A stretch of DNA of 64,000 nucleotides from Cribrihabitans_A pelagius. Lineage in GTDB: Bacteria > Pseudomonadota > Alphaproteobacteria > Rhodobacterales > Rhodobacteraceae. Numbering within the stretch: position 1 is the stretch's first letter; each line of letters begins with the position of its first letter. The notes under the pieces were generated by a model that was not told where the DNA came from, searched no databases, and saw only the letters and a list, made by a program, of their open reading frames with translations. A program made the translations under genes and the position numbers. Of the stretch, positions 40,803 to 49,180 are shown piece by piece. The stretch is from assembly GCF_048820915.1 (NCBI RefSeq), contig NZ_JBMERR010000020.1, positions 29,570-93,569 of the forward strand, read 5' to 3'.

Positions 40803-40958
40803 ATGTCAGAGAAGAAAACCCCAAAAAGCGGCAGTTCTTCCGCCTCCCGCGAAGACCGGCTGAAGGCCGCGCTGAAGGCAAACATGGCGCGGCGCAAGGC
40901 CCAGGCCAAGGCGCGCGCGGTGAAACAGGACCAACAAAACAAGAAGAGCGGAGAGTAA
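40803..40958 (+). CDS. Short basic protein upstream of murA
   Basis: 51 residues, strongly basic and lysine/arginine-rich (KKTPKSGSSSASREDRLKAA, MARRKAQAKARAV). It ends 6 bases before murA and is probably co-transcribed with it. Similar short proteins precede murA in related bacteria. Function unknown. Confidence 0.55.
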   Translation: MSEKKTPKSGSSSASREDRLKAALKANMARRKAQAKARAVKQDQQNKKSGE

Positions 40959-40964
40959 AGGCAG

Positions 40965-42236
40965 ATGGATTCGATTCTGGTGACGGGCAACGGCCCGCTG
41001 AACGGGCAGATCCCGATTGCGGGCGCCAAGAACGCCTGCCTCACGCTGATGCCCGCCACGCTCCTGAGCGAAGAGCCGCTGACGCTGACCAACGCCCCGC
41101 GGCTGAGCGACATCAAGACGATGACGCAGCTGCTGCAATCCTTGGGCGCAGAGGTCTCCAGCCTGCAGGACGGCCAGGTGCTTGCAATGTCGAGCCATGA
41201 CCTCACCAGCCACGTCGCCGACTACGATATCGTGCGCAAGATGCGCGCCTCCAACCTGGTGCTCGGGCCGATGCTGGCCCGGCTGGGCCAGGCGGTGGTG
41301 TCGCTGCCGGGCGGCTGCGCGATCGGGGCGCGGCCGATGGACCTGCACATCCACGGCCTGGAGGCGCTGGGCGCGGAGATCGAACTCAAGGACGGCTACC
41401 TGCACGCCAGGGCGCCCAAGGGGCTGAAGGGCGCGGTCGTGGAGTTGAGCTTTGCCTCGGTCGGGGCGACCGAAAACATCATGATGGCGGCCACGCTCGC
41501 CAAGGGCACCACTGTCATCAAGAACGCGGCGCGCGAGCCGGAGATCGCCGATCTGGCCGATTGCCTGCGTAAGATGGGCGCCCAGATCGAAGGCGACGGC
41601 AGCCCTGACATCACCATCCAGGGCGTCGACCGGCTGCATGGCGCCACCCACCAGGTGGTGACCGACCGGATCGAGCTCGGCACCTACATGCTGGCGCCCG
41701 CAATCTGCGGCGGCGAGGTGGAGCTGCTGGGCGGCCGCATCGGCCTGGTCGGCGCCTTCTGCGAGAAGCTCGACGCGGCCGGTATTCATGTGGAGGAGAC
41801 GGAGAAAGGCCTCTTGGTCAGCCGCAAGAACGGCCGAGTGCGGGCGGTGGATGTGGTGACCGAACCTTTCCCGGGCTTCCCCACCGACCTGCAGGCGCAG
41901 ATGATGGCGCTGATGTGCACCGCCGAAGGCACCTCGGTGCTGGAGGAGAAGATCTTCGAGAACCGCTTCATGCACGCACCGGAGCTGGTGCGCATGGGCG
42001 CCCGGATCGAGGTCCACGGCGGCACTGCCAAGGTGACGGGGGTGGAGACACTGAAAGGCGCGCCTGTGATGGCCACCGATCTGCGCGCCTCGGTTTCGCT
42101 GATCCTCGCAGGCCTCGCGGCCGAAGGCGAAACCGTGGTCAGCCGGGTTTACCACCTGGACCGCGGCTACGAGCACGTGGTGCGCAAGCTGTCCGGTGTC
42201 GGCGCGCAAATTGAACGTGTCCGGGAGCCGGCATGA
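40965..42236 (+). CDS. murA: UDP-N-acetylglucosamine 1-carboxyvinyltransferase
   Basis: 423 residues, normal length. Catalyses the first committed step of peptidoglycan synthesis, transferring enolpyruvate from PEP to UDP-GlcNAc. The N-terminal PIAGAKNACLTLMPATLLSE, the active-site loop with Cys at about 118 (PGGCAIGARPMDLHI) and the later EGTSVLEEKIFENRFMHA are family hallmarks. The cysteine is the residue targeted by fosfomycin, so this enzyme should be of the sensitive class. First of a conserved chromosomal run leading to infA. Confidence 0.97.
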   Translation: MDSILVTGNGPLNGQIPIAGAKNACLTLMPATLLSEEPLTLTNAPRLSDIKTMTQLLQSLGAEVSSLQDGQVLAMSSHDLTSHVADYDIVRKMRASNLVLGPMLARLGQAVVSLPGGCAIGARPMDLHIHGLEALGAEIELKDGYLHARAPKGLKGAVVELSFASVGATENIMMAATLAKGTTVIKNAAREPEIADLADCLRKMGAQIEGDGSPDITIQGVDRLHGATHQVVTDRIELGTYMLAPAICGGEVELLGGRIGLVGAFCEKLDAAGIHVEETEKGLLVSRKNGRVRAVDVVTEPFPGFPTDLQAQMMALMCTAEGTSVLEEKIFENRFMHAPELVRMGARIEVHGGTAKVTGVETLKGAPVMATDLRASVSLILAGLAAEGETVVSRVYHLDRGYEHVVRKLSGVGAQIERVREPA

Positions 42237-42709
42237 GCGACGCGCGTTTCCACGAGGGCCGCGAGGCGCCGCTGAATCTCGGTGCGCTGGAGGCGGCGGA
42301 TCTGCAGGTGATCTCTGCGCTGGCGCAGGACGCGGTCTTCCCGGTCTCGGAGATGAGCTGGCGCGCCGCCGAGCGCCGCTTCGCCCTGCTGCTGAACCGC
42401 TTCCGCTGGGAGGATCTGCCGGCCGCCGAACAGCGCGGCCGCCCTTATGAACGGGTGCAGTCGCTGCTGGTCATTGGCAACGTGATGGCGGTGGCCTCGC
42501 AGGGGATCGACAGGAAGGACAAGGACCTCGTGCTGTCGCTGCTGGCTATCAGCTTCGAGCCGGGCGAGGACGGCGCGGGCAATGTGCTGCTGACGCTGGC
42601 AGGCGACGGCGCAATCCGCCTCAGCGTGGAGGCGCTGGACGTGGCCTTGCGCGACGTGACCCGCCCCTACCGTGCGCCTTCCGGCCACGCCCCCGATCAC
42701 GGTGCCTGA
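42233..42709 (+). CDS. DUF2948 family protein
   Basis: 158 residues, coupled to murA by ATGA. The segment EAADLQVISALAQDAVFPVS followed by WRAAERRFALLLNRFRWE is typical of this alphaproteobacterial family, which regularly sits between murA and hisD. Soluble and cytoplasmic. The molecular function is not known. Confidence 0.88.
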   Translation: MSDARFHEGREAPLNLGALEAADLQVISALAQDAVFPVSEMSWRAAERRFALLLNRFRWEDLPAAEQRGRPYERVQSLLVIGNVMAVASQGIDRKDKDLVLSLLAISFEPGEDGAGNVLLTLAGDGAIRLSVEALDVALRDVTRPYRAPSGHAPDHGA

Positions 42710-42729
42710 GCAGCCCCGGCGCCACTTTC

Positions 42730-42788
42730 TGTCCGGAAATACCCCGAGGTGAATTGGCCGCGAGGCCAAGAGGGGCAGCGCCCCTCCG
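42730..42788 (-). repeat. Rhodobacterial intergenic repeat, copy 1
   Basis: GTCCGGAAATACCCCGAGGT through the G+C-rich AGGGGCAGCGCCCCT is a diverged inverted copy of 44216-44280. Both can fold, and together they flank hisD in opposite orientations. Similar short palindromic spacers are common between genes in this bacterial group. Confidence 0.6.
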
Positions 42789-42887
42789 CCTTCCCGGTAT
42801 GCCGCCCCCGCGGCGTATCGGGAAGGCTGCCGTGGGCTTGAGCCGCTCAGTCCAAGCCGCTATTGCGGGCACAAAGGAGACCCACCG

Positions 42888-44189
42888 ATGCCGCAGTTTC
42901 TCAACACCGCCGATGCCGAATTCGAACAGGCCTTCGCCGCGCTTCTGAGCGCCAAGCGCGAGGACAGCCCGGATGTGGACGCGGTCGCCGCGGAGATCAT
43001 CGCTGACGTGCGGGCCCGCGGCGATGCGGCTCTGATCGAGCTTACCGCGAAATTCGACCGCCTGGACCTAAGCGCGGACCAGCTGCGGTTTTCCGAAGCG
43101 GAGATCGCCGCCGCAGTTGCCGCGGTGCCGGAGACCGAGCGCAAGGCGCTGGAACTGGCGGCGGAACGCATCCGCGCTTACCATTTGCGCCAGATGCCCG
43201 AGGACGCGCAATGGACCGACGACGCCGGCGCCACCCTCGGCTGGCGCTGGTCGGCGGTGCCTGCGGCCGGGCTCTACGTGCCGGGGGGGCTTGCGTCCTA
43301 TCCGTCCTCGGTGCTGATGAACGCCATCCCCGCCAAGGTCGCGGGCGTCGAACGCCTGGCGGTCACGGTGCCGGCGCCGGACGGGCGGGTGAACCCGCTG
43401 GTTCTGCTGGCGGCGCAGCTGTCCGGCGTCGACGAAATCTACCGCATCGGCGGCGCCCAGGCGGTGGCGGCGCTGGCCTATGGCACCGCAACCGTGGCCC
43501 CGGTCGACAAGATCACCGGCCCCGGCAACGCCTTTGTCGCGGCGGCCAAGCGGCGGGTCTTCGGCAAGGTCGGCATCGACATGATCGCGGGCCCTTCAGA
43601 GATCCTGGTGATTGCGGACAAGGACAACAACCCGGACTGGATCGCGCTCGACCTGATGAGCCAGGCCGAACATGACGAAAGCGCGCAGTCGATCCTGATC
43701 ACCGATGACGCGGAATTTGGCCGTGCGGTGGCGGCGGCGGTGGACAAACGCCTGGAAACCCTGGAGCGCCGCGCCATCGCCGGCCCCTCGTGGCGCGACT
43801 ATGGCGCGGTGATCACCGTGCGCGACCGGGACGAGGCAGCGGCGCTGTCGAACCGGATCGCGCCGGAACACCTGGAGCTCTGCGTCGCCGACCCGGCGGC
43901 GCTGAGTGAAAAGACCGTGCATGCGGGTGCCATCTTCCTCGGCCAGTACACGCCGGAGGCCATTGGCGACTATTGCGGCGGCCCCAACCATGTGCTGCCA
44001 ACCGCGCGCTCGGCCCGGTTCTCCTCCGGCCTGTCGGTGCTGGACTTCCTGAAGCGCACAACGCTCAGCCAGATGAGCCCGGAGGCGCTGCGCGCGATCG
44101 GCCCGGCGGCGGCCACGCTGGCGGAAAGCGAAAGCCTGGAGGCGCATGGGCTGTCGGTTTCGGTGCGGCTGGATGCGCTGAACGGCTGA
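42888..44189 (+). CDS. hisD: Histidinol dehydrogenase
   Basis: 433 residues. Catalyses the last two oxidation steps of histidine synthesis (histidinol to histidine) with NAD and zinc. Recognisable in order: WRWSAVPAAGLYVPGGLASY, KITGPGNAFVAAAKRRVFG, IDMIAGPSEILVIAD, and the zinc/base region DLMSQAEHDESAQSIL around 255. Near the C-terminus GDYCGGPNHVLPTARSARFS is characteristic. It is not in a his operon here but in the alphaproteobacterial murA-infA cluster. GGAGA precedes the start. Confidence 0.97.
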   Translation: MPQFLNTADAEFEQAFAALLSAKREDSPDVDAVAAEIIADVRARGDAALIELTAKFDRLDLSADQLRFSEAEIAAAVAAVPETERKALELAAERIRAYHLRQMPEDAQWTDDAGATLGWRWSAVPAAGLYVPGGLASYPSSVLMNAIPAKVAGVERLAVTVPAPDGRVNPLVLLAAQLSGVDEIYRIGGAQAVAALAYGTATVAPVDKITGPGNAFVAAAKRRVFGKVGIDMIAGPSEILVIADKDNNPDWIALDLMSQAEHDESAQSILITDDAEFGRAVAAAVDKRLETLERRAIAGPSWRDYGAVITVRDRDEAAALSNRIAPEHLELCVADPAALSEKTVHAGAIFLGQYTPEAIGDYCGGPNHVLPTARSARFSSGLSVLDFLKRTTLSQMSPEALRAIGPAAATLAESESLEAHGLSVSVRLDALNG

Positions 44190-44215
44190 GCCGGGCGGGC
44201 ATTGCTGCCGGGACA

Positions 44216-44280
44216 GGGGAGGGGCCAGCCCCTCTGCGCCTGGCGGCGCATTCACCCCGGGGTACTTTAAGCCGGAAAGC
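44216..44280 (+). repeat. Rhodobacterial intergenic repeat, copy 2
   Basis: AGGGGCCAGCCCCTCTGCGC through CACCCCGGGGTACTTTAAGC is the inverted relative of 42730-42788. It lies between the convergent ends of hisD and the dehydrogenase gene and may serve as a bidirectional terminator. Confidence 0.6.
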
Positions 44281-44287
44281 AGCTTGC

Positions 44288-45046
44288 TCAGTAGTGGCTG
44301 GTGTAGCCGCCGTCCACGGCCAGCACCTGGCCGGTGACGTATGAAGCGGCGGGGGAGGCGAGGAAGAGCACCGCTGGAGCCAGTTCCTCCGGTTCGCCCC
44401 AGCGGCCAAGCGCAGTGGCGGTTTGCAGCCGGGCGGCCACGGCGGGGTCTGCCGCCGCCTCCCGGTTCGGCGCGGTCTTGAAAAAGCCTGGCGCCACCGC
44501 ATTTACGGTGATGCCGTGCGGGCCGAGTTCGGCCGCAAGCGCGCGTGTCATGCCGTTGATGCCTGCCTTGGCGGTGGTGTAGGCGGCATCGCCACTCTGC
44601 GCGATCAGGCCTGCGATGGAGGAGATGCTGATGATCCTGCCGCGGCCCTTGGGGATCATCTGCGCGGCAGCCATCTGGGCGAGGCGGAAGGGGGAAACAA
44701 GGTCGACTTCCCACAGCGCCTGCAGATCGCCGCGGGTGAATTCCGCCAGCCCGCGCCGGTCTCGCTGACCCACGTTGTTGACCAGGATATCGAGCCCGCC
44801 CGCGCCAGCGATCTTGGCAAACGCCGCCCCGGACGCGGCCTCATCCGCGACATCGAAGGCCAGCGGCTGCGCGGCCGCACCGATCCGGCTGGCAGCGTCC
44901 TCGCAGCGCGCGGCATCGCGCCCGTTGATCCAGACCGTGGCCCCGGCCCCGGCCAGCAGCCTGGCGGTGGCAAAGCCGAGCCCGCCGGTGGAGCCGGTCA
45001 CCAGCGCGCGCTGGCCTGTCAGCGAAAAGGCCTCACTGCCCGTCAT
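44288..45046 (-). CDS. SDR-family oxidoreductase
   Basis: 252 residues from ATG 45046; the open frame extends far upstream, but that part is a shadow of UPF0262 and the phosphatase genes. Short-chain dehydrogenase with the nucleotide-binding TGSTGGLG (residues about 16-23), the NNVG motif (about 93), catalytic Ser and Y-x-x-x-K (SSIAGL, then YTTAKAG at about 160) and C-terminal PAASYVTGQVLAVDGGY. Substrate not determinable; it resembles 3-oxoacyl-ACP or gluconate-type reductases. Convergent to hisD. Confidence 0.9.
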   Translation of the reverse strand: MTGSEAFSLTGQRALVTGSTGGLGFATARLLAGAGATVWINGRDAARCEDAASRIGAAAQPLAFDVADEAASGAAFAKIAGAGGLDILVNNVGQRDRRGLAEFTRGDLQALWEVDLVSPFRLAQMAAAQMIPKGRGRIISISSIAGLIAQSGDAAYTTAKAGINGMTRALAAELGPHGITVNAVAPGFFKTAPNREAAADPAVAARLQTATALGRWGEPEELAPAVLFLASPAASYVTGQVLAVDGGYTSHY

Positions 45047-45208
45047 CTCACTCTCCGTCGAAGCTGCCGGCAGGCTGCGGAGCGCGGCGCAGCGTGTCAA
45101 GCCTTGCCGCGAGGGCGGCTGGCGCGGGCTCCCGCAGCTCCATTGCCCCGGCGACGGCGGTGCGGTACTGATTCTGCCAACGCCTTTGCGCATATGAGAC
45201 CGGAAGAC

Positions 45209-45688
45209 ATGAGCCGCATCAGCCACATTGAATTGGACGACCGCAACCTGCCGCCGCCGACGCCTGAAATCGAGCAGGAGCGCAAGGTGGCGATCTACGA
45301 TCTGATTGAAGACAATACTTTCGTGCTGCCCGGGAAGGAGGGCCGCGGCGCGCCGGAGGGGCCCTATCACCTTGGCCTCGCGATCCGCGACAAGCGCCTG
45401 GTTTTCGATGTCAACACCGAAGACGGCGGCAAGGCGGCCGAGTTCCACCTGTCGCTGTCGCCCTTCCGCCAGGTCGTGAAGGACTACTACCAGATCTGCG
45501 AGAGCTATTTCACCGCAGTGAAGACCCTGCCGCCCAGCCAGATCGAAACCATCGACATGGCCCGGCGCGGCATCCACAACGAAGGCAGCCGGGTGCTGCA
45601 GGAGCGGCTGGAAGGCAAGGCCGAGGTCGATGCCGATACCGCCCGGCGGCTGTTCACCCTGATTTGCGTGCTGCATTTCGGAGGCTGA
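45209..45688 (+). CDS. UPF0262 family protein
   Basis: 159 residues from ATG 45209. Contains the family stretch IYDLIEDNTFVLPG, GPYHLGLAIRDKRLVFDV and SPFRQVVKDYYQICESYF, ending FTLICVLHFGG. Conserved in alphaproteobacteria in the same neighbourhood; function unknown. An in-frame ATG at 45194 is an alternative start. Only three bases separate it from the phosphatase gene. Confidence 0.88.
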   Translation: MSRISHIELDDRNLPPPTPEIEQERKVAIYDLIEDNTFVLPGKEGRGAPEGPYHLGLAIRDKRLVFDVNTEDGGKAAEFHLSLSPFRQVVKDYYQICESYFTAVKTLPPSQIETIDMARRGIHNEGSRVLQERLEGKAEVDADTARRLFTLICVLHFGG

Positions 45689-45691
45689 TGC

Positions 45692-46162
45692 GTGGAGGAG
45701 CTGCCTCAGTCCGTTCTGTTCTGCTGCGACTACAACTCCGTCCGCTCGCCCATGGCGGAAGGCATCATGAAGAAGTTCTACGGCACCGGCACCTACGTGC
45801 AATCCGCCGGTGTCAGAAACGACAAGGAAATCGACGGCTTCTCCATCACCGTCTGCCAGGAGATCGGGGTGGAGCTGTCGCGGCACCGGTCGCGCTCCTT
45901 TGATGAGATGGAGCGCTGGGGCGATGACCTCTCCTCCTTCGATCTGGTGGTGGCGCTGTCGCCCGCCAGCCAGCGCCGGGCGCTGGAACTCACCAGGTTT
46001 TTTCACCTCGATGTCGAATATTGGCCAATAATGGACCCTACCGGGCTCGGCGAGACGCGTGACGCCAAGCTACAGGTGTACCGGCAATCACGGGACCAGA
46101 TAGTCCAGCACCTGAAAGCCCGCTGGGGCGAACCGGCGGAGAGACCACGAGGGAAGATATGA
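45692..46162 (+). CDS. Low-molecular-weight phosphatase/arsenate reductase family protein
   Basis: 156 residues from GTG 45692. The N-terminal active-site loop C-x5-R-S is present (FCCDYNSVRSPMAEG, about residues 11-25), followed by the family's second region VQSAGV and a C-terminal PIMDPT with the general-acid aspartate (about 113). Fold is that of low-molecular-weight protein tyrosine phosphatases, some of which reduce arsenate. No ars genes are nearby, so a phosphatase role is more likely. Coupled to the following gene by ATGA. Confidence 0.85.
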   Translation: MEELPQSVLFCCDYNSVRSPMAEGIMKKFYGTGTYVQSAGVRNDKEIDGFSITVCQEIGVELSRHRSRSFDEMERWGDDLSSFDLVVALSPASQRRALELTRFFHLDVEYWPIMDPTGLGETRDAKLQVYRQSRDQIVQHLKARWGEPAERPRGKI

Positions 46163-46554
46163 GTGACACCATCGCGCGCTATTTCGCAGCCTTCAACGCA
46201 GACGACACCGAGGCCATGCTGGAGTGTCTGGCCGACGATGTGGCGCATCACGTGAACGAAGGCCAGATCCGGGTTGGGAAGGAGAAATTCGCGGATTTCT
46301 GCGCCCACATGAGCCGCTGCTACAAGGAGGAGTTGACCGATGTGGTGATCTTCTCCGCCGAGGAGGGCCGCCGGGCCGCCGCCGAGTTCATCGTGAACGG
46401 CATCTACCTGCAGACCGACGCGGGCCTGCCGGAGGCGCGCGGGCAGAGATACCGCCTGCCTGCTGGGTCGTTCTTCGAACTGGCGGATGGCAAGATCTCC
46501 CGCGTCACCACCTATTACAATCTCGCAGACTGGATCGCGCAGGTCTCCCGCTGA
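46159..46554 (+). CDS. NTF2-like/ketosteroid isomerase-related protein
   Basis: 131 residues with the SnoaL/NTF2 pattern: helix IARYFAAFNADDTEAMLECL, ADDVAHHVNEG, the strand-rich middle and FFELADGKISRVTTYYNLAD at the end. Forms a small alpha-beta barrel; substrate unknown. It overlaps the following acetyltransferase gene (TGATG), so the two are probably made together. Confidence 0.8.
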   Translation: MSDTIARYFAAFNADDTEAMLECLADDVAHHVNEGQIRVGKEKFADFCAHMSRCYKEELTDVVIFSAEEGRRAAAEFIVNGIYLQTDAGLPEARGQRYRLPAGSFFELADGKISRVTTYYNLADWIAQVSR

Positions 46555-47141
46555 TGGCTTTGCGGGTCGAGGTTCTGACCGGCAGGGCCCTGGATAAGGC
46601 GCTCGAGCATGTGGCTCGGCTGCGCATCGAGGTGTTCCGCGCCTGGCCCTATCTCTACGATGGCGACTTAGCTTACGAGCAGGCCTATTTGCAAAGCTAC
46701 CGCGACAGTGACCGCGCCATCGTAGTAGGGGCCTTTGACGGCGAGCGGCTGGTGGGGGCCTCGACCGGCGCACCGCTCGGCGATCATGCGGAGGATTTTG
46801 CCGCCGCCTTCGGAGCCAGCGGCATTGCGCTGGAGGATGTGTTTTATTGCGCCGAATCGGTCTTGCTGGCGGAGTACCGCGGGCAGGGGCTGGGCCATGC
46901 GTTCTTTGATGCACGCGAGGCCCATGCACGCAGGCACGGCTTTGCCAGATGCGCCTTCTGCAGCGTGCAGCGCCCGGGCGGCCATCCATTGCGGCCGGAA
47001 GGCTATGTGCCGCTGGACGGGTTCTGGCGCAAGCGCGGCTATGCACCGCTCGAAGGCGTGGTGGCGCGGTTTTCCTGGAAGGACGTAGACCGGGAGACCG
47101 AGACGGAAAAGCCGCTGCAATTCTGGATCCGCGACTTGTGA
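46554..47141 (+). CDS. GNAT-family acetyltransferase
   Basis: 195 residues from ATG 46554. N-acetyltransferase of unknown substrate. The acetyl-CoA site is at about residues 103-115 (AESVLLAEYRGQGLGHAFFD, with R-G-Q-G-L-G), followed by a helix with AHARRHGFARCAFC. The C-terminus (FWRKRGYAPLEGVVARFSWK) closes the fold. Paired with the NTF2-like gene upstream and the nitrilase-like gene about 95 bases downstream. Confidence 0.88.
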   Translation: MALRVEVLTGRALDKALEHVARLRIEVFRAWPYLYDGDLAYEQAYLQSYRDSDRAIVVGAFDGERLVGASTGAPLGDHAEDFAAAFGASGIALEDVFYCAESVLLAEYRGQGLGHAFFDAREAHARRHGFARCAFCSVQRPGGHPLRPEGYVPLDGFWRKRGYAPLEGVVARFSWKDVDRETETEKPLQFWIRDL

Positions 47142-47235
47142 CTTGCGCTGGCACCGGAAAATGTAAATTTTCCGGCCAAAATTCTTGCAAGAATTTTATG
47201 CCAGGCCGCAGGCCGCGCGCAATGGAGGGAATGTC

Positions 47236-48114
47236 ATGAAGATCGCAACCGCTGCCTATCCGCTCGACGCGCTGGAGAGCTGGGCGCAATATGAAGACAA
47301 GACCGCCTCCTGGGTGGCGGAGGCCGCGGGCAATGGTGCGGACCTTCTGGTCTTCCCCGAATATGGCGCGATGGAGCTCGCGACGCTGGACGGCGCCGCC
47401 GTTGCGGCGGATTTGCAGGCGTCGATCCGCGCGGTTTCGGAGAAGATGGAGGATGCGGCGGCGCTGCATCTGAAGCTGGCAGAGGAGTATGGCGTGCACA
47501 TCCTTGGCGCCTCGGCCCCGGTGGAAAGCGGCGGCGCGCTGCCGGTGAACCGGGCGGAGCTCTATGCGCCCTGCGGCAAGCGCGGTCATCAGGACAAGCA
47601 GATCATGACCCGCTTCGAGCGTGAGGAGTGGGGTATCGCGGGCGGCGGGCCGCTGACGCTTTTCGACACCGCGCTGGGCCGGATCGGCGTGCTGATCTGC
47701 TATGACAGCGAGTTCCCGCTGCTGGGCAGGGCCTTGTGCGAGGCGGATGTGATTCTGGTGCCCTCGGCCACCGAGGCGCTGGCGGGCTACTGGCGGGTGC
47801 GGATCGGGGCGATGGCGCGGGCGCTGGAAAACCAATGCGTGACCGCGATGGCGTCGCTTGTGGGCCCCGCGGACTGGTCCGAGGCAGTGGATGTCAGTAC
47901 CGGCATGGGCGGCATCTTCGGCCCGCCCGATACCGGTTTCCCAGCCACCGGCGTGCTGGCCGAAGGCCGGCTGAACGTCGCCGGCTGGACCTATGGCGAG
48001 GCGGACCTTGCCGCGATTGCCGCGGTGCGCGCAGACGGGGTGGTGCTGAACCGGGGCCACTGGGAGGAGCAAATGCCGCGGGTGAAAACGATCACAAATG
48101 CAGTGTTGACATGA
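47236..48114 (+). CDS. Carbon-nitrogen hydrolase (nitrilase superfamily)
   Basis: 292 residues from ATG 47236 (AATGGAGGGA upstream). The catalytic Glu-Lys-Cys set is visible: E42 in LLVFPEYGAMEL, Lys in DKQIMTRFEREEW (near 120) and Cys in IGVLICYDSEFPL (near 157). Hydrolyses an amide or nitrile; the substrate cannot be read from sequence. Directly follows the GNAT gene, so the two may act in one small pathway. Confidence 0.9.
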   Translation: MKIATAAYPLDALESWAQYEDKTASWVAEAAGNGADLLVFPEYGAMELATLDGAAVAADLQASIRAVSEKMEDAAALHLKLAEEYGVHILGASAPVESGGALPVNRAELYAPCGKRGHQDKQIMTRFEREEWGIAGGGPLTLFDTALGRIGVLICYDSEFPLLGRALCEADVILVPSATEALAGYWRVRIGAMARALENQCVTAMASLVGPADWSEAVDVSTGMGGIFGPPDTGFPATGVLAEGRLNVAGWTYGEADLAAIAAVRADGVVLNRGHWEEQMPRVKTITNAVLT

Positions 48115-48198
48115 TTGTGCCCTTGAAAAGCGGGCAAAATGCGCCCATTTAAGCGCACGGCCCGCAGTTTGCCGGGCTAACACAATGATGGAGACAAC

Positions 48199-48417
48199 AT
48201 GGCCAAGGAAGATACGCTCGAATTTCCCGGTGTCGTGAAGGAACTCCTGCCTAATGCGACGTTTCGGGTCGAGCTGGAAAACGGCCATGAAATCATCGCA
48301 CATACGGCAGGCAAGATGCGCAAAAACCGCATCCGTGTTCTGGCTGGCGACCGGGTTCAGGTGGAAATGACCCCCTACGACCTCACCAAGGGCCGGATCA
48401 ACTACCGCTTCAAGTAA
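48199..48417 (+). CDS. infA: Translation initiation factor IF-1
   Basis: 72 residues, the standard length. S1-type OB fold: MAKEDTLEFPGVVKELLPNA, then ENGHEIIAHTAGKMRKNRIR and GDRVQVEMTPYDLTKGRINY. Binds the 30S A site during initiation. GGAGAC precedes the ATG, and a terminator follows 24 bases after the stop. Confidence 0.98.
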   Translation: MAKEDTLEFPGVVKELLPNATFRVELENGHEIIAHTAGKMRKNRIRVLAGDRVQVEMTPYDLTKGRINYRFK

Positions 48418-48440
48418 GCAGCTGATCCGCCAAGACATGC

Positions 48441-48469
48441 AAAGCCCGGCACTGCGCCGGGCTTTTGTT
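48441..48469 (+). terminator. Rho-independent terminator after infA
   Basis: AAAGCCCGGC and GCCGGGCTTT form a 10-bp perfect stem with a 5-base loop and a TTTTGTTTT tail. Confidence 0.93.
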
Positions 48470-48598
48470 TTGTAAAACCGGCCCGGGGCCGGTGCCTCCG
48501 GCGGGAGTATTTTCCGCAAAGAAGAAGCAGCGGGTGCAGCCTTCCGGCTGCGGCAGAAATTCTCTATGACAGCCAAAACGGGAAAAGAGGGCCACGGC

Positions 48599-49180
48599 AT
48601 GGCATTCATTCTGGGATCGGGCAGCCCACGGCGGCTCGAGCTTCTGGCACAGCTCGGCGTGCATCCAGACGCTGTGCGCCCGCCGGAGACCGACGAGACC
48701 CCGCAGAAGGGCGAGCTGCCGCGCGCCTATTGCGCGCGGGTCACACGGGAGAAGGCAGCCGCGGTGCCCGCGGAGGCGGATGACCTGGTGCTCTGCGCCG
48801 ATACCACCGTGGCGCTGGGCCGCCGCATCCTGGGCAAGCCGGGCGATGCGGGCGAAGCGGCGGAGTTCCTGCTGGCGCTGTCCGGCCGCCGCCACCGGGT
48901 GATCACCGCCGTGGCGCTGCGCCGCGGCGACCGGATCTGGGAGAAGGACGTGGTGAGTCAGGTCAAGATGAAGCGTCTGTCCGACGAGGAGCTGAACGGC
49001 TACCTCGCCACCGGAGACTGGCAGGGCAAAGCCGGAGCCTATGCCATCCAAGGTCCGGCGGGCGCTCTGATCCCCTGGATCAGCGGCTCCTTTACCGGCA
49101 TCGTTGGCCTGCCGCTCTCGGAAACCGCAACCCTGCTGCGGGCCGCGGGCCTGCCGCTTTTCCAGGAGGCCGCCGCATGA
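48599..49180 (+). CDS. maf: Maf-family nucleotide pyrophosphatase
   Basis: 193 residues from ATG 48599 (GAGGGCC upstream; ATG 48566 is a less likely in-frame start). Maf proteins hydrolyse non-canonical nucleoside triphosphates and affect septation. Signatures: LGSGSPRRLELLAQLGVHPD at the start, ADTTVALGRRILGKPGDAGE around 72, SGRRHRVITAVAL and the C-terminal IQGPAGALIPWISGSFTGIV. Coupled to the RNase gene by ATGA. Confidence 0.94.
   Translation: MAFILGSGSPRRLELLAQLGVHPDAVRPPETDETPQKGELPRAYCARVTREKAAAVPAEADDLVLCADTTVALGRRILGKPGDAGEAAEFLLALSGRRHRVITAVALRRGDRIWEKDVVSQVKMKRLSDEELNGYLATGDWQGKAGAYAIQGPAGALIPWISGSFTGIVGLPLSETATLLRAAGLPLFQEAAA

Noticed and set aside
48479..48535. Possible regulatory element before maf (GCCTCCGGCGGGAGTATTTT)
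   Set aside because: Resembles the common short spacer sequences of this bacterial group; no specific function can be supported.
46003..48609. Minus-strand open frame of 868 codons opposite the phosphatase to infA genes
   Set aside because: Covers five well-supported plus-strand genes, including infA. It is a shadow frame.
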